NCBI GenBank assembly: GCA_017557635.1
Contig: JAFYYH010000011.1
Span: 1-64,000, forward strand
Direction: 5' to 3'
Length of the DNA: 64,000 bases
DNA from: Bacteroidaceae bacterium
GTDB taxonomy: Bacteria; Bacteroidota; Bacteroidia; Bacteroidales; Bacteroidaceae
This document shows positions 40,691-49,191 of the stretch, one piece after another (position 1 is the first letter of the stretch; each line of letters opens with the position of its first letter). A program made the translations under genes and the position numbers. A model generated the notes under the pieces. It had not been told where the DNA came from. It saw only the letters and a list, made by a program, of their open reading frames with translations, and did not search any database.

Positions 40691-41977
40691 TCATATTTTG
40701 GCAAAAGCCTGATCAAGATCAGCAATAATGTCGTCAACATGCTCGACACCGATTGACAGACGTACTGTTGTGGGAGTGATGTGCTGCTCTGCCAGCTCCT
40801 TTGAGGTCATCTGTGAGTGTGTGGTGGTGTAAGGATGTATTACAAGGCTCTTTACATCGGCCACATTGGCCAGCAGTGAGAATATCTGCAGTGAATCGAT
40901 GAACTTCCAGGTGTCCTCCTGAGTGCCGTTAACCTCGAATGTGAAGATTGATCCGCCACCATTGGGGAAGTACTTCTGGTACAGAGCATGATCCGGATGA
41001 TCGGGCAGTGAAGGATGGTTAACCTTGGCAACCTTGGGGTTGTTGGCAAGATACTGAACCACCTTGAGAGCATTCTCCACGTGACGCTCTATGCGCAGAG
41101 GCAGTGACTCGACACCCTGAAGCAGGATCCATGCGTTGAAGGGGCTGATGGCAGCACCGGTGTCACGCAGGATGACGGCACGGATACGGGTTACGAATGC
41201 GGCTGCACCGGCTACATCGGCAAATACTGCACCGTGGTATGAGGGATCGGGCTTGGCAAGGGTGGGGTACTTGTCAGGGTTGGCCTTCCAGTTGAAAGTG
41301 CCACCGTCTACGATGATGCCACCCAGTGATGAACCGTGACCGCCAATGAACTTTGTTGCTGAGTGAACTACGATGTCAGCACCATGCTCCAGCGGACGGA
41401 TAAGTATGGGAGCGAATGTGTTATCCACGATAAATACTATTCCATGCTTGTGAGCGATCTCTGCTACAGCCTCCAGGTTGGTAACGTCACTGTTGGGGTT
41501 ACCGAATGTCTCGGCATAGATAGCCTTGGTGTTGGGGCGGATAGCGGCCTCAAGAGCCTTCAGGTCATTGACCTTGACGATGGTATTGGATACGCCCTGA
41601 GTTGAAAGAGTGTGTGTAATAAGGTTGAATGAACCGCCGTAAAGGTTATCGGCTGCAACGATGTGGTCACCGGCCTGTGCAATGTTCTGCAGAGCATATG
41701 TAACGGCTGCTGCACCTGATGCTACTGCCAGAGCGGCTACACCACCCTCAAGAGCTGCGACGCGCTTCTCAAGTACATCCTGGGTTGAGTTGGTCAGACG
41801 ACCGTAGATGTTACCGGCATCACGAAGACCAAAGCGGTCAGCAGCATGCTGTGAGTTACGGAACACATAAGAAGTGGTCTGATAGATAGGTACTGCGCGT
41901 GCATCTGACGCGGGATCGGGCTGCTCCTGGCCTACATGGAGTGCCAGAGTCTCAAGATGGAATTTGTTGTTTGCCAT
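40691..41977 (-). CDS. metY: O-acetylhomoserine sulfhydrylase
   Basis: PLP enzyme making homocysteine directly from O-acetylhomoserine and sulfide. 428 aa, Cys/Met metabolism PLP family. The N-terminus is FHLETLALHVGQEQPDPASD with the Tyr-containing VPIYQTTSYVF. The cofactor-binding AVASGAAAVTYAL and the internal aldimine lysine in VVHSATKFIGGHGSSLGG are clear. The length and PYTTTHSQMTSKELAEQHIT identify MetY rather than MetB/MetC. It lies upstream of metA on the same strand, each with its own -7 box, and is divergent from an Lrp-family gene. Confidence 0.94.
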   Translation of the reverse strand: MANNKFHLETLALHVGQEQPDPASDARAVPIYQTTSYVFRNSQHAADRFGLRDAGNIYGRLTNSTQDVLEKRVAALEGGVAALAVASGAAAVTYALQNIAQAGDHIVAADNLYGGSFNLITHTLSTQGVSNTIVKVNDLKALEAAIRPNTKAIYAETFGNPNSDVTNLEAVAEIAHKHGIVFIVDNTFAPILIRPLEHGADIVVHSATKFIGGHGSSLGGIIVDGGTFNWKANPDKYPTLAKPDPSYHGAVFADVAGAAAFVTRIRAVILRDTGAAISPFNAWILLQGVESLPLRIERHVENALKVVQYLANNPKVAKVNHPSLPDHPDHALYQKYFPNGGGSIFTFEVNGTQEDTWKFIDSLQIFSLLANVADVKSLVIHPYTTTHSQMTSKELAEQHITPTTVRLSIGVEHVDDIIADLDQAFAKI

Positions 41978-42026
41978 AGTTGTATATTTTTTTTGTTTGT
42001 TATTTCGTTTTGTTCTTTTGACGATG

Positions 42027-42094
42027 CAAAGTTACGACTGATAGAAAATTCCACCAAACACTTTGTATTATTATGGAAAAACAAACTACCTTTG
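42027..42094. promoter_or_regulatory. Divergent promoters of metY and the Lrp-family gene
   Basis: Minus strand: TAACTTTG at 42027-42034, 49 bases before the metY ATG. Plus strand: -33 TTTG at 42062-42065 and -7 TACCTTTG at 42087-42094, spacing 21 bases, a textbook Bacteroidetes promoter for the Lrp-family gene. An Lrp-type protein bound here could control both genes. Confidence 0.7.
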
Positions 42095-42137
42095 TCAAAA
42101 ATCACAGAATAATAATCAACAAAACCAGCAATAAACT

Positions 42138-42638
42138 ATGGAAAAGGAGAATATTTCAACTATGATTGAGCCAAAAGCCGGTGAACTGGATGCTACAGAC
42201 ATCAAGATCCTGACCTGTCTGCAGGACAATTCCCGCCTTACAACCAAGGAATTAGCCGCTAAGGTTCACCTCTCAACCACTCCCGTATTCGAGCGTCAGA
42301 AGCGTCTTGAGCGCGAAGGCTATATAAAGAAGTATATAGCAGTCCTGGACCCTGAGAAACTGAACCTGGGATTCGTGGTATTCTGCTGCGTGAAACTTCG
42401 CGAGATGACGCGTGAGACTGCGCACAACTTTGAAGAGTCTGCCCGTAACATGAAAGAGGTGGCTGAGTGCTACAACATCTCCGGTGAATTCGACTACCTG
42501 CTGAAAGTCTACTGCCCCGACATGCGCTCCTACAAAGAGTTCATCATGAACGTCCTGGGAACCACCGATACCGTAGGCTCCATCCAGTCCATGTTTGTAA
42601 TGAGCCCCATCAAGAAGACCTTCGGACTCTCAATCTGA
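42138..42638 (+). CDS. Lrp/AsnC family transcriptional regulator
   Basis: Amino-acid-responsive DNA-binding protein of 166 aa. An N-terminal extension of about 18 residues precedes the winged HTH (DATDIKILTCLQDNSRLTTK, ELAAKVHLSTTPVFERQKRL). The RAM/AsnC effector and oligomerisation domain follows (LGFVVFCCVKLREMTRETAH, then CYNISGEFDYLLKVYCPDM). A second ATG at 42162 could be used instead. It is divergent from metY, so regulation of methionine or sulfur genes is a reasonable guess. A palindromic element with a terminator starts at its stop codon. Confidence 0.9.
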   Translation: MEKENISTMIEPKAGELDATDIKILTCLQDNSRLTTKELAAKVHLSTTPVFERQKRLEREGYIKKYIAVLDPEKLNLGFVVFCCVKLREMTRETAHNFEESARNMKEVAECYNISGEFDYLLKVYCPDMRSYKEFIMNVLGTTDTVGSIQSMFVMSPIKKTFGLSI

Positions 42639-42760
42639 CGTGACAAAGGGGACGGTTCCGTTTGGCACGCTAAAAAACAATCCCATCTGCGCTACAATAT
42701 GCTCAGATGGGATTTTTACTATAAACGGGCGAGCCAAACGGAACCGTCCCCTTTGTCACG
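42639..42760. repeat. REP-like inverted repeat enclosing a terminator hairpin
   Basis: Perfect 28-base arms (42639-42666 and 42733-42760) with the core GGGGACGGTTCCG, beginning CGTGACAAA. Between them lies a second hairpin, AATCCCATCTG (42679-42689) with CAGATGGGATT, followed by TTT, which reads as an intrinsic terminator. The element fits exactly between the Lrp-family gene (stop ends at 42638) and the convergent purM gene (stop at 42762-42764). Same family as 5713-5786. Confidence 0.85.
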
Positions 42761-42761
42761 T

Positions 42762-43931
42762 TTAGTACTCGAAGACTCCGTATTCGGAGTGGATGGTCAG
42801 GTGAGTGTGATCGGAGGGTTCGATGCGACCTATGATCTGGGCGTCGATTCCGAATGACTTGCTGATGTCTATAACCTGCTGTGCGTATTCCTTGGGCAGG
42901 TAGACCTCGAAGCGGTGACCGCAGTTGAATACCTTGTACATCTCCTTCCACTCGGTCTTGCTCTGCTGCTGGATGGTGCGGAACAGGGGCGGGATGGGGA
43001 AGAGGTTATCCTTGATTACATGTACGCCCTCTACAAAGTGCAGGATCTTGGTCTGTGCACCGCCTGAGCAGTGAACCATACCGTGAATCTGGGGACGCAG
43101 GGCGTCAAGCAGTTTCTTTACCACGGGAGCGTAGGTGCGGGTGGGTGAGAGCACCAGTTTGCCGGCATCCAGAGGTGAATCCTGAACCTTGTCGGTCAGG
43201 CTCAGACCGCCTGAGTAAACCAGTTCCTCGGGAACTGCGTGGTCATAGGTCTCGGGGTACTTCTTTGCAATCTCCTTATTAAATACGTCGTGACGGGCGC
43301 TGGTAAGGCCGTTGCTGCCCATACCGCCGTTGTACTCCTTCTCATATGTGGCCTTGCCTGATGATGAGAGACCTACAATGACATCACCCGGACGGATGTT
43401 GGCATTGTTGATCACGTCGCTGCGCTTCATGCGGCAGGTAACGGTGCTGTCTACGATGATGGTGCGTACCAGATCGCCTACATCGGCAGTCTCACCGCCT
43501 GTGGCATATGCGCCTACACCCATCTCGCGGAGTTCGGCCAGGAGTTCATCGGTACCGTTTATTATGGCACTGATTACGCTGCCGGGAACAAGGTTCTTGT
43601 TACGGCCGATGGTTGAGCTGACAAGGATGTTATCGACTGCACCTACGCAGAGCAGGTCATCAATATTCATGATGAGAGCATCCTGTGCAATGCCTTTCCA
43701 TACGGAGAGGTCACCGGTCTCCTTCCAGTAGGCGTATGCCAGTGAGGACTTGGTGCCTGCGCCGTCGGCGTGCATTATGTTGCAGTACTCGGGATCACCG
43801 CCCAGAATATCGGGGATGATCTTACAGAAGGCCTTGGGATAGAGACCTTTGTCAATGTTTTTGATGGCGTTGTGTACATCCTCCTTGGATGCGGATACGC
43901 CACGCAGCATATAACGTTCGTTTGATTCCAT
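42762..43931 (-). CDS. purM: Phosphoribosylformylglycinamidine cyclo-ligase (AIR synthase)
   Basis: Fifth step of purine synthesis, ATP-dependent closure of the imidazole ring. 389 aa, the longer Bacteroidetes form. Seen are the ATP/Mg region MHADGAGTKSSLAYAYWKE, QDALIMNIDDLLCVGA, the PurM-family GAYATGGETADVGD, PGDVIVGLSSSGKATYEKEY and MGSNGLTSARHDVF. The C-terminal half has GMVHCSGGAQTKILHF and FNCGHRFEVYLP. It is last in the phoH-purC-aroE-TPM-lemA-purM run and abuts lemA by one base. Confidence 0.92.
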   Translation of the reverse strand: MESNERYMLRGVSASKEDVHNAIKNIDKGLYPKAFCKIIPDILGGDPEYCNIMHADGAGTKSSLAYAYWKETGDLSVWKGIAQDALIMNIDDLLCVGAVDNILVSSTIGRNKNLVPGSVISAIINGTDELLAELREMGVGAYATGGETADVGDLVRTIIVDSTVTCRMKRSDVINNANIRPGDVIVGLSSSGKATYEKEYNGGMGSNGLTSARHDVFNKEIAKKYPETYDHAVPEELVYSGGLSLTDKVQDSPLDAGKLVLSPTRTYAPVVKKLLDALRPQIHGMVHCSGGAQTKILHFVEGVHVIKDNLFPIPPLFRTIQQQSKTEWKEMYKVFNCGHRFEVYLPKEYAQQVIDISKSFGIDAQIIGRIEPSDHTHLTIHSEYGVFEY

Positions 43932-44515
43932 CAGAATTCTACTTTGGGAGCTTTGTTTGCACCTTCTTCAGCCTCGAAATAGGGCTTTTTCTCAAAATTG
44001 CGCATTCCTGCAATAATGCTCTGCGGGAACTTGCGGATATAAGTGTTGAACTTGGATGCATCCTCGTTGAAGTTACGGCGCTCTACGGCAATGCGGTTCT
44101 CAGTGCCCTCAAGCTGTGACTGCAACTCCTTGAAATTCTCATTGGCCTTGAGTTCGGGATATGACTCGCTGATTGCGATAAGACGTCCCAGTGCACCGCC
44201 TACCTCGTTCTGTGCCTGCTGGAACTCCTTGAGCTGATCGGCAGTCATGTTCTCGGGGTTGACTGTGATTGAGGTTGCCTTGGCACGTGCGTTGACTACA
44301 GCCTCAAAGGTTGAAGTCTCATGTGCGGCATAGCCCTTGACTGTATTTACAAGGTTGGGGATAAGGTCTGCACGACGCTGATATACGTTCTCAACATTGC
44401 TCCAGGCCTTGTTTACGTTCTCCTCCATGGCTACCATGCTATTGTTTACCTTGACACCCCAAAGTACAATGACAACGATAACCGCAATGATAATCCAAAT
44501 ACTTTTCTTTTTCAT
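43931..44515 (-). CDS. LemA family protein
   Basis: A 194-aa protein with one N-terminal TM helix (SIWIIIAVIVVIVLWGVKV) followed by a long helical domain: NVNKAWSNVENVYQRRADLI, PNLVNTVKGYAAHE, RLIAISESYPELKANENF and RNFNEDASKFNTYIRKFPQS. This is the LemA fold, probably a membrane-anchored helical bundle. LemA is very often encoded with TPM-domain proteins, as here (30 bases after the TPM gene). The pair is thought to act in envelope maintenance, but the biochemical role is unclear. Its stop codon overlaps the purM start by one base. Confidence 0.93.
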   Translation of the reverse strand: MKKKSIWIIIAVIVVIVLWGVKVNNSMVAMEENVNKAWSNVENVYQRRADLIPNLVNTVKGYAAHETSTFEAVVNARAKATSITVNPENMTADQLKEFQQAQNEVGGALGRLIAISESYPELKANENFKELQSQLEGTENRIAVERRNFNEDASKFNTYIRKFPQSIIAGMRNFEKKPYFEAEEGANKAPKVEF

Positions 44516-44545
44516 AACTGTATCGGTTTTGTTTTAATATCCTTT

Positions 44546-45433
44546 TTAGAAACGTGATCCGGCACCTCCGCCGCCAAAATGACCGCCTCCGTAACTGCCG
44601 CCGAAACTGCCTCCGCCACCGAAATGGCCTCCGCCGATGTGCGGACCTCCGCCATGTCCTCCGGTCGAGTAGTATGATGTGCGGTTTTTGGAGGTGATGA
44701 ATCCGCAATGGGTGCACTTTAGGGTGACAAGTTCCTTCTTGACACCGTTGCTCCTTGATATGGTCGATACGCTGACCTGCTTGAGTGCCACGTGTCCGCA
44801 TTTGGGACATCTGCGGCTGCGGCGGTCAATGTATACGAGCAGAATTACAAAGAGAATGAATAAAGTAGCCAGAACAGAGATAGCGGCAAATGCTTCTATT
44901 GCTCCTAACTTGTCATCATCCTGGCCATACTCACCTTTGAGCAGTATATCCTTGAGCGCCTCGGCGCCTGCGACCATTCCTTCATCCCACTTGTCATCGG
45001 CAAAGTAACGGTTCATGTAACGCTCCTGAACCCGCTTGCACAGAGCATCGGGCAGTACGCCCTCAATGCCGTAACCGGTGGCGAACTGAATGCAGCGTTC
45101 ACCGGTGCTGAGCAGTATTACCAGACCGTTGTCGGAACTTGAACGGCCTACACCGACCTTTTCACCTATCTGATGAGCGAACTCAAAGCAGTCGTCAGGG
45201 TCGATATCCTTTACCACTGCCACAAGAGTCTGGATTCCGGTGCTGTCCTCAATGGTGCGGAAAGCAGCGTCAATGCGGTTTACAGCCTCCTGTGAGAGTA
45301 TTCCGTCAGGGTTGCAAACGTAACGGTTCCTGTCTTCAAGGTGAACGGGTCTGATATCGGACGGCTTGTAAACCTTGGCGGCAGCCATCAGGCAGCCTAA
45401 TACCAGAACTGTTACGAGTGCTATTCTCTTCAT
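44546..45433 (-). CDS. TPM domain (YgcG-like) membrane protein with zinc ribbon and Gly-rich tail
   Basis: A 295-aa protein from the ATG at 45433, with a signal peptide (MKRIALVTVLVLGCLMAAA). The TPM domain (about 45-165) includes VCNPDGILSQEAVNRIDAAF, LVAVVKDIDPDDCFEFAHQI and LSTGERCIQFATGYGIEG. A TM helix (AISVLATLFILFVILLVYID) is followed by a two-CxxC zinc ribbon (CPKCG, CTHCG), which should be cytoplasmic. The C-terminus is a flexible Gly/His/Phe-rich tail (GGGHFGGGGSFGG). TPM proteins have been called phosphatases in plants, but in bacteria the function is unsettled. It follows the aroE stop codon by 2 bases and pairs with LemA. Confidence 0.9.
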   Translation of the reverse strand: MKRIALVTVLVLGCLMAAAKVYKPSDIRPVHLEDRNRYVCNPDGILSQEAVNRIDAAFRTIEDSTGIQTLVAVVKDIDPDDCFEFAHQIGEKVGVGRSSSDNGLVILLSTGERCIQFATGYGIEGVLPDALCKRVQERYMNRYFADDKWDEGMVAGAEALKDILLKGEYGQDDDKLGAIEAFAAISVLATLFILFVILLVYIDRRSRRCPKCGHVALKQVSVSTISRSNGVKKELVTLKCTHCGFITSKNRTSYYSTGGHGGGPHIGGGHFGGGGSFGGSYGGGHFGGGGAGSRF

Positions 45434-45435
45434 TC

Positions 45436-46473
45436 TTATTCTCCTATTCTTTCCCAGATCTCCCATGCGGCAACAGCCTGCTGTTCAAGCATCTCCTTAC
45501 CTCCCTTGGCTGTGGCTCCGTGGTCACGTCCTTTCTTCATGAACATGGTCTCATCGGGGTTGGCTATCACATCCAGAAGCAGGTGCTTATCGGACAGGAA
45601 GGTGTAGGGGATGTCGGGGCACTGGTTTACATCGGGCCACATTCCCATGGGAGTGCAGTTCACTATCACGTCAAACTCCTCCATTACAGAGGGTGAGAGC
45701 TCATAGTAGCCCATGATCTCAAAGTTTGAGTTGCGTGATACGAACTTGTTCTCTATTCCCATCTTGTCAAGAGCGTACTTGACAGCCTTGGAAACGCCTC
45801 CTGTTCCCAGGATGAGCGCCTTGCTGTGACCTTCAAGCAGTTCGCCGAATGACTTGGTGAAACCTGTCCAGTCAGTGTTGTAACCCACCAGTTCAACGCC
45901 TCCGTCACGGTGCAGCACCTTAACGGTGTTGACTGCGCCTATGGACTGTGCAGTCTCGTCCAGACGGTTCAGGTAGGGGATGATATCCTGCTTGTATGGT
46001 ATCGTCACGTTGAAGCCGCGCAGATTGGGGTACTTCTCAATCAGTTTTGTCACATCCTCGATGCTCTCAAGTTCATAGTTGTTGTAGTGGGCGTTGATAT
46101 GCTGCTCACGGAAGAACTTGTTGAAGCGGACCATCGATGTGGAGTGGGCCAGAGGCTTGCCAATCAGTCCGTACAGGCTGTCATAAGTCTTGAGCGGAAC
46201 AACGGGCTCAGGCTGAGGCTCGGGCTCTGGTTCCGGCTCGGGCTGCGGCTCCTGAGTCTGGGTGAATACGGGCTCGGACTCCCTTTCGGGCTCCTTGTCG
46301 TTCTTGAACTCCTCGTCTACGGGCGGGAAATCATCATCTTTATCCTCCTTAGTTTCGGAGGCACTGGTCTCACTCCCGAATGATGTGTCATCGGGATTGT
46401 TAAGTTTCGCGTTCACGTTCTTTACCAGTACAAGGAAAAAGATGGTAAGAACAACAAGGAAAGGGAATGCCAT
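45436..46473 (-). CDS. aroE: Shikimate dehydrogenase with N-terminal membrane anchor and acidic linker
   Basis: Reduces 3-dehydroshikimate to shikimate with NADPH. The AroE core occupies about residues 95-345: YGLIGKPLAHSTSMVRFNKF (substrate site), GFNVTIPYKQDIIPYL with the catalytic Lys, SIGAVNTVKV, LVGYNTDWTGF and LILGTGGVSKAVKYAL (NADP loop). In front are about 94 extra residues: a TM helix (MAFPFLVVLTIFFLVLVKN) and an acidic, Pro/Glu-rich linker with a run of EP repeats. No ATG, GTG or TTG at the usual AroE start gives a shorter form, so the extension appears real. It should tether the enzyme to the inner membrane with the core in the cytoplasm. Start taken at the ATG 46473; a TTG at 46479 is possible. 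Confidence 0.88.
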   Translation of the reverse strand: MAFPFLVVLTIFFLVLVKNVNAKLNNPDDTSFGSETSASETKEDKDDDFPPVDEEFKNDKEPERESEPVFTQTQEPQPEPEPEPEPQPEPVVPLKTYDSLYGLIGKPLAHSTSMVRFNKFFREQHINAHYNNYELESIEDVTKLIEKYPNLRGFNVTIPYKQDIIPYLNRLDETAQSIGAVNTVKVLHRDGGVELVGYNTDWTGFTKSFGELLEGHSKALILGTGGVSKAVKYALDKMGIENKFVSRNSNFEIMGYYELSPSVMEEFDVIVNCTPMGMWPDVNQCPDIPYTFLSDKHLLLDVIANPDETMFMKKGRDHGATAKGGKEMLEQQAVAAWEIWERIGE

Positions 46474-46479
46474 AATCAA

Positions 46480-47427
46480 TTATCTTTTTGCCAACCAGGC
46501 TGTTACGTTCTTCTCAATACGGGCGGCAAGGTCTGTACCGCTCTCTTTTACGAATTTCTCGCCTACAATGTGCTCGTAAAGCTCAATGTAGCGCTCTGAA
46601 ACGGTGTCGGCGTAAGCATCGGTGATCTCGGGCATAACCTGACCGGGCTGGTTCATGAAGTTATGCTCAATGAGCCACTGGCGAACGAACTCCTTTGAAA
46701 GCTGCTTCTGGGGCTCGCCCTTCTCGAACTTCTCCTGATAGCCGTCAGCATAGAAGTAACGTGAGCTGTCGGGAGTGTGGATCTCATCGATCAGGTATAC
46801 CTTACCGTCACGCTTTCCGAACTCATACTTGGTGTCAACCAGGATAAGACCCTTCTGGGCAGCGATTTCGGTACCGCGCTTGAAGAGGGCGCGGGTGTAT
46901 TTTTCCATAACCTCGTAATCCTCCTTGCTTACCAGACCCTGAGCGATGATCTCCTCCTTGGAGATGTTCTCATCGTGACCCTCCTCGGCCTTGGTGGTGG
47001 GGGTGATCAGAGGCTCTGCGAACTTCTGGTTCTCCTTCATGCCCTCGGGCAGGATGTTACCGCAAAGGTTACGGCAGCCGTTCTTGTAGTCACGCCATGC
47101 TGAGCCTGTCAGATAACCGCGGATAATCATCTCAACGCGGAAACCCTCGCACTTGAGACCTACGGTAACCATAGGATCGGGAGTAGCCAGCTTCCAGTTG
47201 GGGCAGATGTCGGCGGTAGCATCCAGGAACTTGGCGGCAATCTGGTTGAGCACCTGGCCCTTGAAGGGAATACCCTTGGGCAGGATAACGTCAAAGGCCG
47301 ATATACGGTCAGTGGCAACCATAACCATCAGGTCGTCATCAATGTTATACACGTCACGGACTTTACCGTGATAAACACTCTTCTGTCCTTTGAAGTTGAA
47401 GTCTGTTCTTGTAAGTGCGTTACTCAT
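46480..47427 (-). CDS. purC: Phosphoribosylaminoimidazole-succinocarboxamide synthase
   Basis: SAICAR synthase, purine pathway. 315 aa from the ATG at 47427 ([20 protein letters not shown]); the longer frame to 47523 lies within phoH. Motifs are [65 protein letters not shown] and [17 protein letters not shown]. The Bacteroidetes/plant-like length is longer than E. coli PurC (237 aa). Its start overlaps the end of phoH by 8 bases. purM, another purine gene, ends the same run. Confidence 0.94.
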   Translation of the reverse strand: MSNALTRTDFNFKGQKSVYHGKVRDVYNIDDDLMVMVATDRISAFDVILPKGIPFKGQVLNQIAAKFLDATADICPNWKLATPDPMVTVGLKCEGFRVEMIIRGYLTGSAWRDYKNGCRNLCGNILPEGMKENQKFAEPLITPTTKAEEGHDENISKEEIIAQGLVSKEDYEVMEKYTRALFKRGTEIAAQKGLILVDTKYEFGKRDGKVYLIDEIHTPDSSRYFYADGYQEKFEKGEPQKQLSKEFVRQWLIEHNFMNQPGQVMPEITDAYADTVSERYIELYEHIVGEKFVKESGTDLAARIEKNVTAWLAKR

Positions 47428-48400
47428 TGCTATTTTGTTTATTAGTTCTTTTATCTGTCTTGTGTGCCTGCTCGTAACGGTCATAAGCGTCAACAACGCG
47501 TGTAACCAGTTTGTGTCGGACAATGTCCTTCTTGGTCATGCGGATGATGCTCAGACCCTCAATGCCGTCCAGAACGTCAAGCGCCTGAACCAGGCCCGAT
47601 ATCTGTGTGGGCGGCAGGTCAATCTGCGTGAGGTCACCCGTTACGATCATCTTGGTGTTCCAGCCCATGCGGGTAAGGAACATCTTGATCTGCTGCGGGG
47701 TGGTGTTCTGTGCCTCATCGAGTATAACCACCGCATCGTTGAGCGTACGGCCGCGCATGAATGCCAGAGGCGCAATCTGTATTATGTTCAGATCCATGTA
47801 TTCCTTGAGCTTTGCTGTAGGAATCATATCCTGGAGAGCGTCATAGAGAGGCTGCAGGAAAGGATCTATCTTTTCACGCATATCGCCCGGCAGGAATCCC
47901 AGTTTCTCACCGGCCTCAACTGCAGGACGGCACAGCACGATACGCTTGACCTCCTTGTTCTTGAGGGCGCGTACGGCCAGTGCGATTGCCGTATAAGTCT
48001 TGCCTGAACCGGCGGGGCCGATGGCAAAGAGCATGTCGTGGTCCGCATAATCGGTCACCAGTTTCTTCTGGTTTACGCTGCGGGGCATGATGGGACGGCC
48101 TGTGACACCGAACAGAATCACATCGGAACTCTTCTCGCCGTTAGGCTCGTCACCGTTCACTATATCTACGATAACCTCTTCCTTGAGTGAATTGTATTTG
48201 GCGCAGTACATCTCAAGCTGGCGCACGGCCTGCTCGAAACGTGACGTCTCATCCTCATCACCCATTACGCGGATCACGTTTCCGCGTGCCACTATGCGAA
48301 GCTTGGGGAACAGTGCCTTAAGCAGTTGCATATTGGTATTGTTGACTCCGTAAAACACTGCGGGGTCTGCATCATTAAGAACGAGGTGCTTTTCTATCAT
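47420..48400 (-). CDS. phoH: PhoH family ATPase
   Basis: A 326-aa PhoH/YbeZ-type P-loop ATPase linked in other bacteria to RNA metabolism and, with YbeY, to ribosome maturation. Start at ATG 48400 ([10 protein letters not shown]), because the promoter -7 box (48421-48428) lies between it and the upstream ATG at 48433. Walker A is in [20 protein letters not shown] and Walker B in [39 protein letters not shown] is the helicase-like motif of the family. An N-terminal domain (1-100) precedes the ATPase domain. It leads the six-gene run ending in purM. Confidence 0.93.
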   Translation of the reverse strand: MIEKHLVLNDADPAVFYGVNNTNMQLLKALFPKLRIVARGNVIRVMGDEDETSRFEQAVRQLEMYCAKYNSLKEEVIVDIVNGDEPNGEKSSDVILFGVTGRPIMPRSVNQKKLVTDYADHDMLFAIGPAGSGKTYTAIALAVRALKNKEVKRIVLCRPAVEAGEKLGFLPGDMREKIDPFLQPLYDALQDMIPTAKLKEYMDLNIIQIAPLAFMRGRTLNDAVVILDEAQNTTPQQIKMFLTRMGWNTKMIVTGDLTQIDLPPTQISGLVQALDVLDGIEGLSIIRMTKKDIVRHKLVTRVVDAYDRYEQAHKTDKRTNKQNSNE

Positions 48401-48420
48401 TCCTTTTATTAAATATGGTG

Positions 48421-48428
48421 CAAAGTTA
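48421..48428 (-). promoter_or_regulatory. -7 box of the phoH-purM operon (TAACTTTG)
   Basis: Exact TAnnTTTG match on the minus strand, 20 bases before the phoH ATG at 48400. Confidence 0.6.
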
Positions 48429-48477
48429 CCCAATTATTGCGTAATCAGATGTATGGCACATGTTATTATTTATCAAC

Positions 48478-48505
48478 AAAAAGGCGGCCCTTGAGAGGAG
48501 CCGCC
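48478..48505 (-). terminator. Intrinsic terminator after the MarC-family gene
   Basis: GGCGGC (48483-48488) pairs with GCCGCC (48500-48505). On the minus strand it is followed by five Ts (48478-48482). Confidence 0.7.
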
Positions 48506-48528
48506 GTATTGTCAGTTTCAGGGTTGTC

Positions 48529-49116
48529 TTATCCTATGATACGTCCGATGTTCGTGGTGAAAAGCTTTACTGCAATGGCGAGCAGGATTATTCCGAAGAA
48601 CTTCCTGAGGACGTATATCAGTCCCGGTCCCAGTATCTTCTCGATGCGGTTTATGGACTTGAGCACGAAAAAGATGAATATCATGTTGAGTCCCAGGGCT
48701 ATCATGATGTTCAGGGCCTGATACTCGGCTTTAAGTGACAGCAGGGTGGTGAATGAACCGGCACCTACAATCAGCGGGAAAACCAGAGGTACGAATGATG
48801 ACAGTTCCTTGGGGCCTGCATCATACTTGAAGATTGTGATGTCGAATATCATCTCAAAACCGATGGCCAGAATTACTATCGAACCGGCCACGGCGAATGA
48901 CTCGATGTCCACACCGAACAGTGAAAGAATACCGTCACCAAGGAAATAGATAATGGTGAGCAGAAGCCAGGAAATGATGGTCACCTTGAAAGCGGGGACC
49001 TTACCCGTCCTATGCTGCAGGTCAATGATAATAGGAATTGACCCGGTAATATCCAGAATAGCGAAGAGAACCACAAAAGCTCCTGCTATCTCCTTGAAGT
49101 TAATTGCCATGTCCAT
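48529..49116 (-). CDS. MarC family integral membrane protein
   Basis: A 195-aa inner-membrane protein with six TM helices. Seen are FVVLFAILDITGSIPIIIDL, the conserved FGVDIESFAVAGSIVILAIG, FEMIFDI, and SSFVPLVFPLIVGAGSFTTL, whose PL.xP(L)..G..G pattern is typical of MarC/UPF0056. The start may be ATG 49116 or 49110. Despite its name, a role in multiple antibiotic resistance is not supported for MarC, and transport function is unknown. Single gene with promoter (49135-49142) and terminator. Confidence 0.9.
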   Translation of the reverse strand: MDMAINFKEIAGAFVVLFAILDITGSIPIIIDLQHRTGKVPAFKVTIISWLLLTIIYFLGDGILSLFGVDIESFAVAGSIVILAIGFEMIFDITIFKYDAGPKELSSFVPLVFPLIVGAGSFTTLLSLKAEYQALNIMIALGLNMIFIFFVLKSINRIEKILGPGLIYVLRKFFGIILLAIAVKLFTTNIGRIIG

Positions 49117-49134
49117 CTTTTCTCAAAACGGGTG

Positions 49135-49142
49135 CAAAGATA
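49135..49142 (-). promoter_or_regulatory. -7 box of the MarC-family gene (TATCTTTG)
   Basis: Exact TAnnTTTG match on the minus strand, 18 bases before the ATG at 49116. Confidence 0.55.
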
Positions 49143-49191
49143 ATTCAAGTCCGGAAATTCTGAATATTTTCCGTATTATTTTGCGTTAAAA

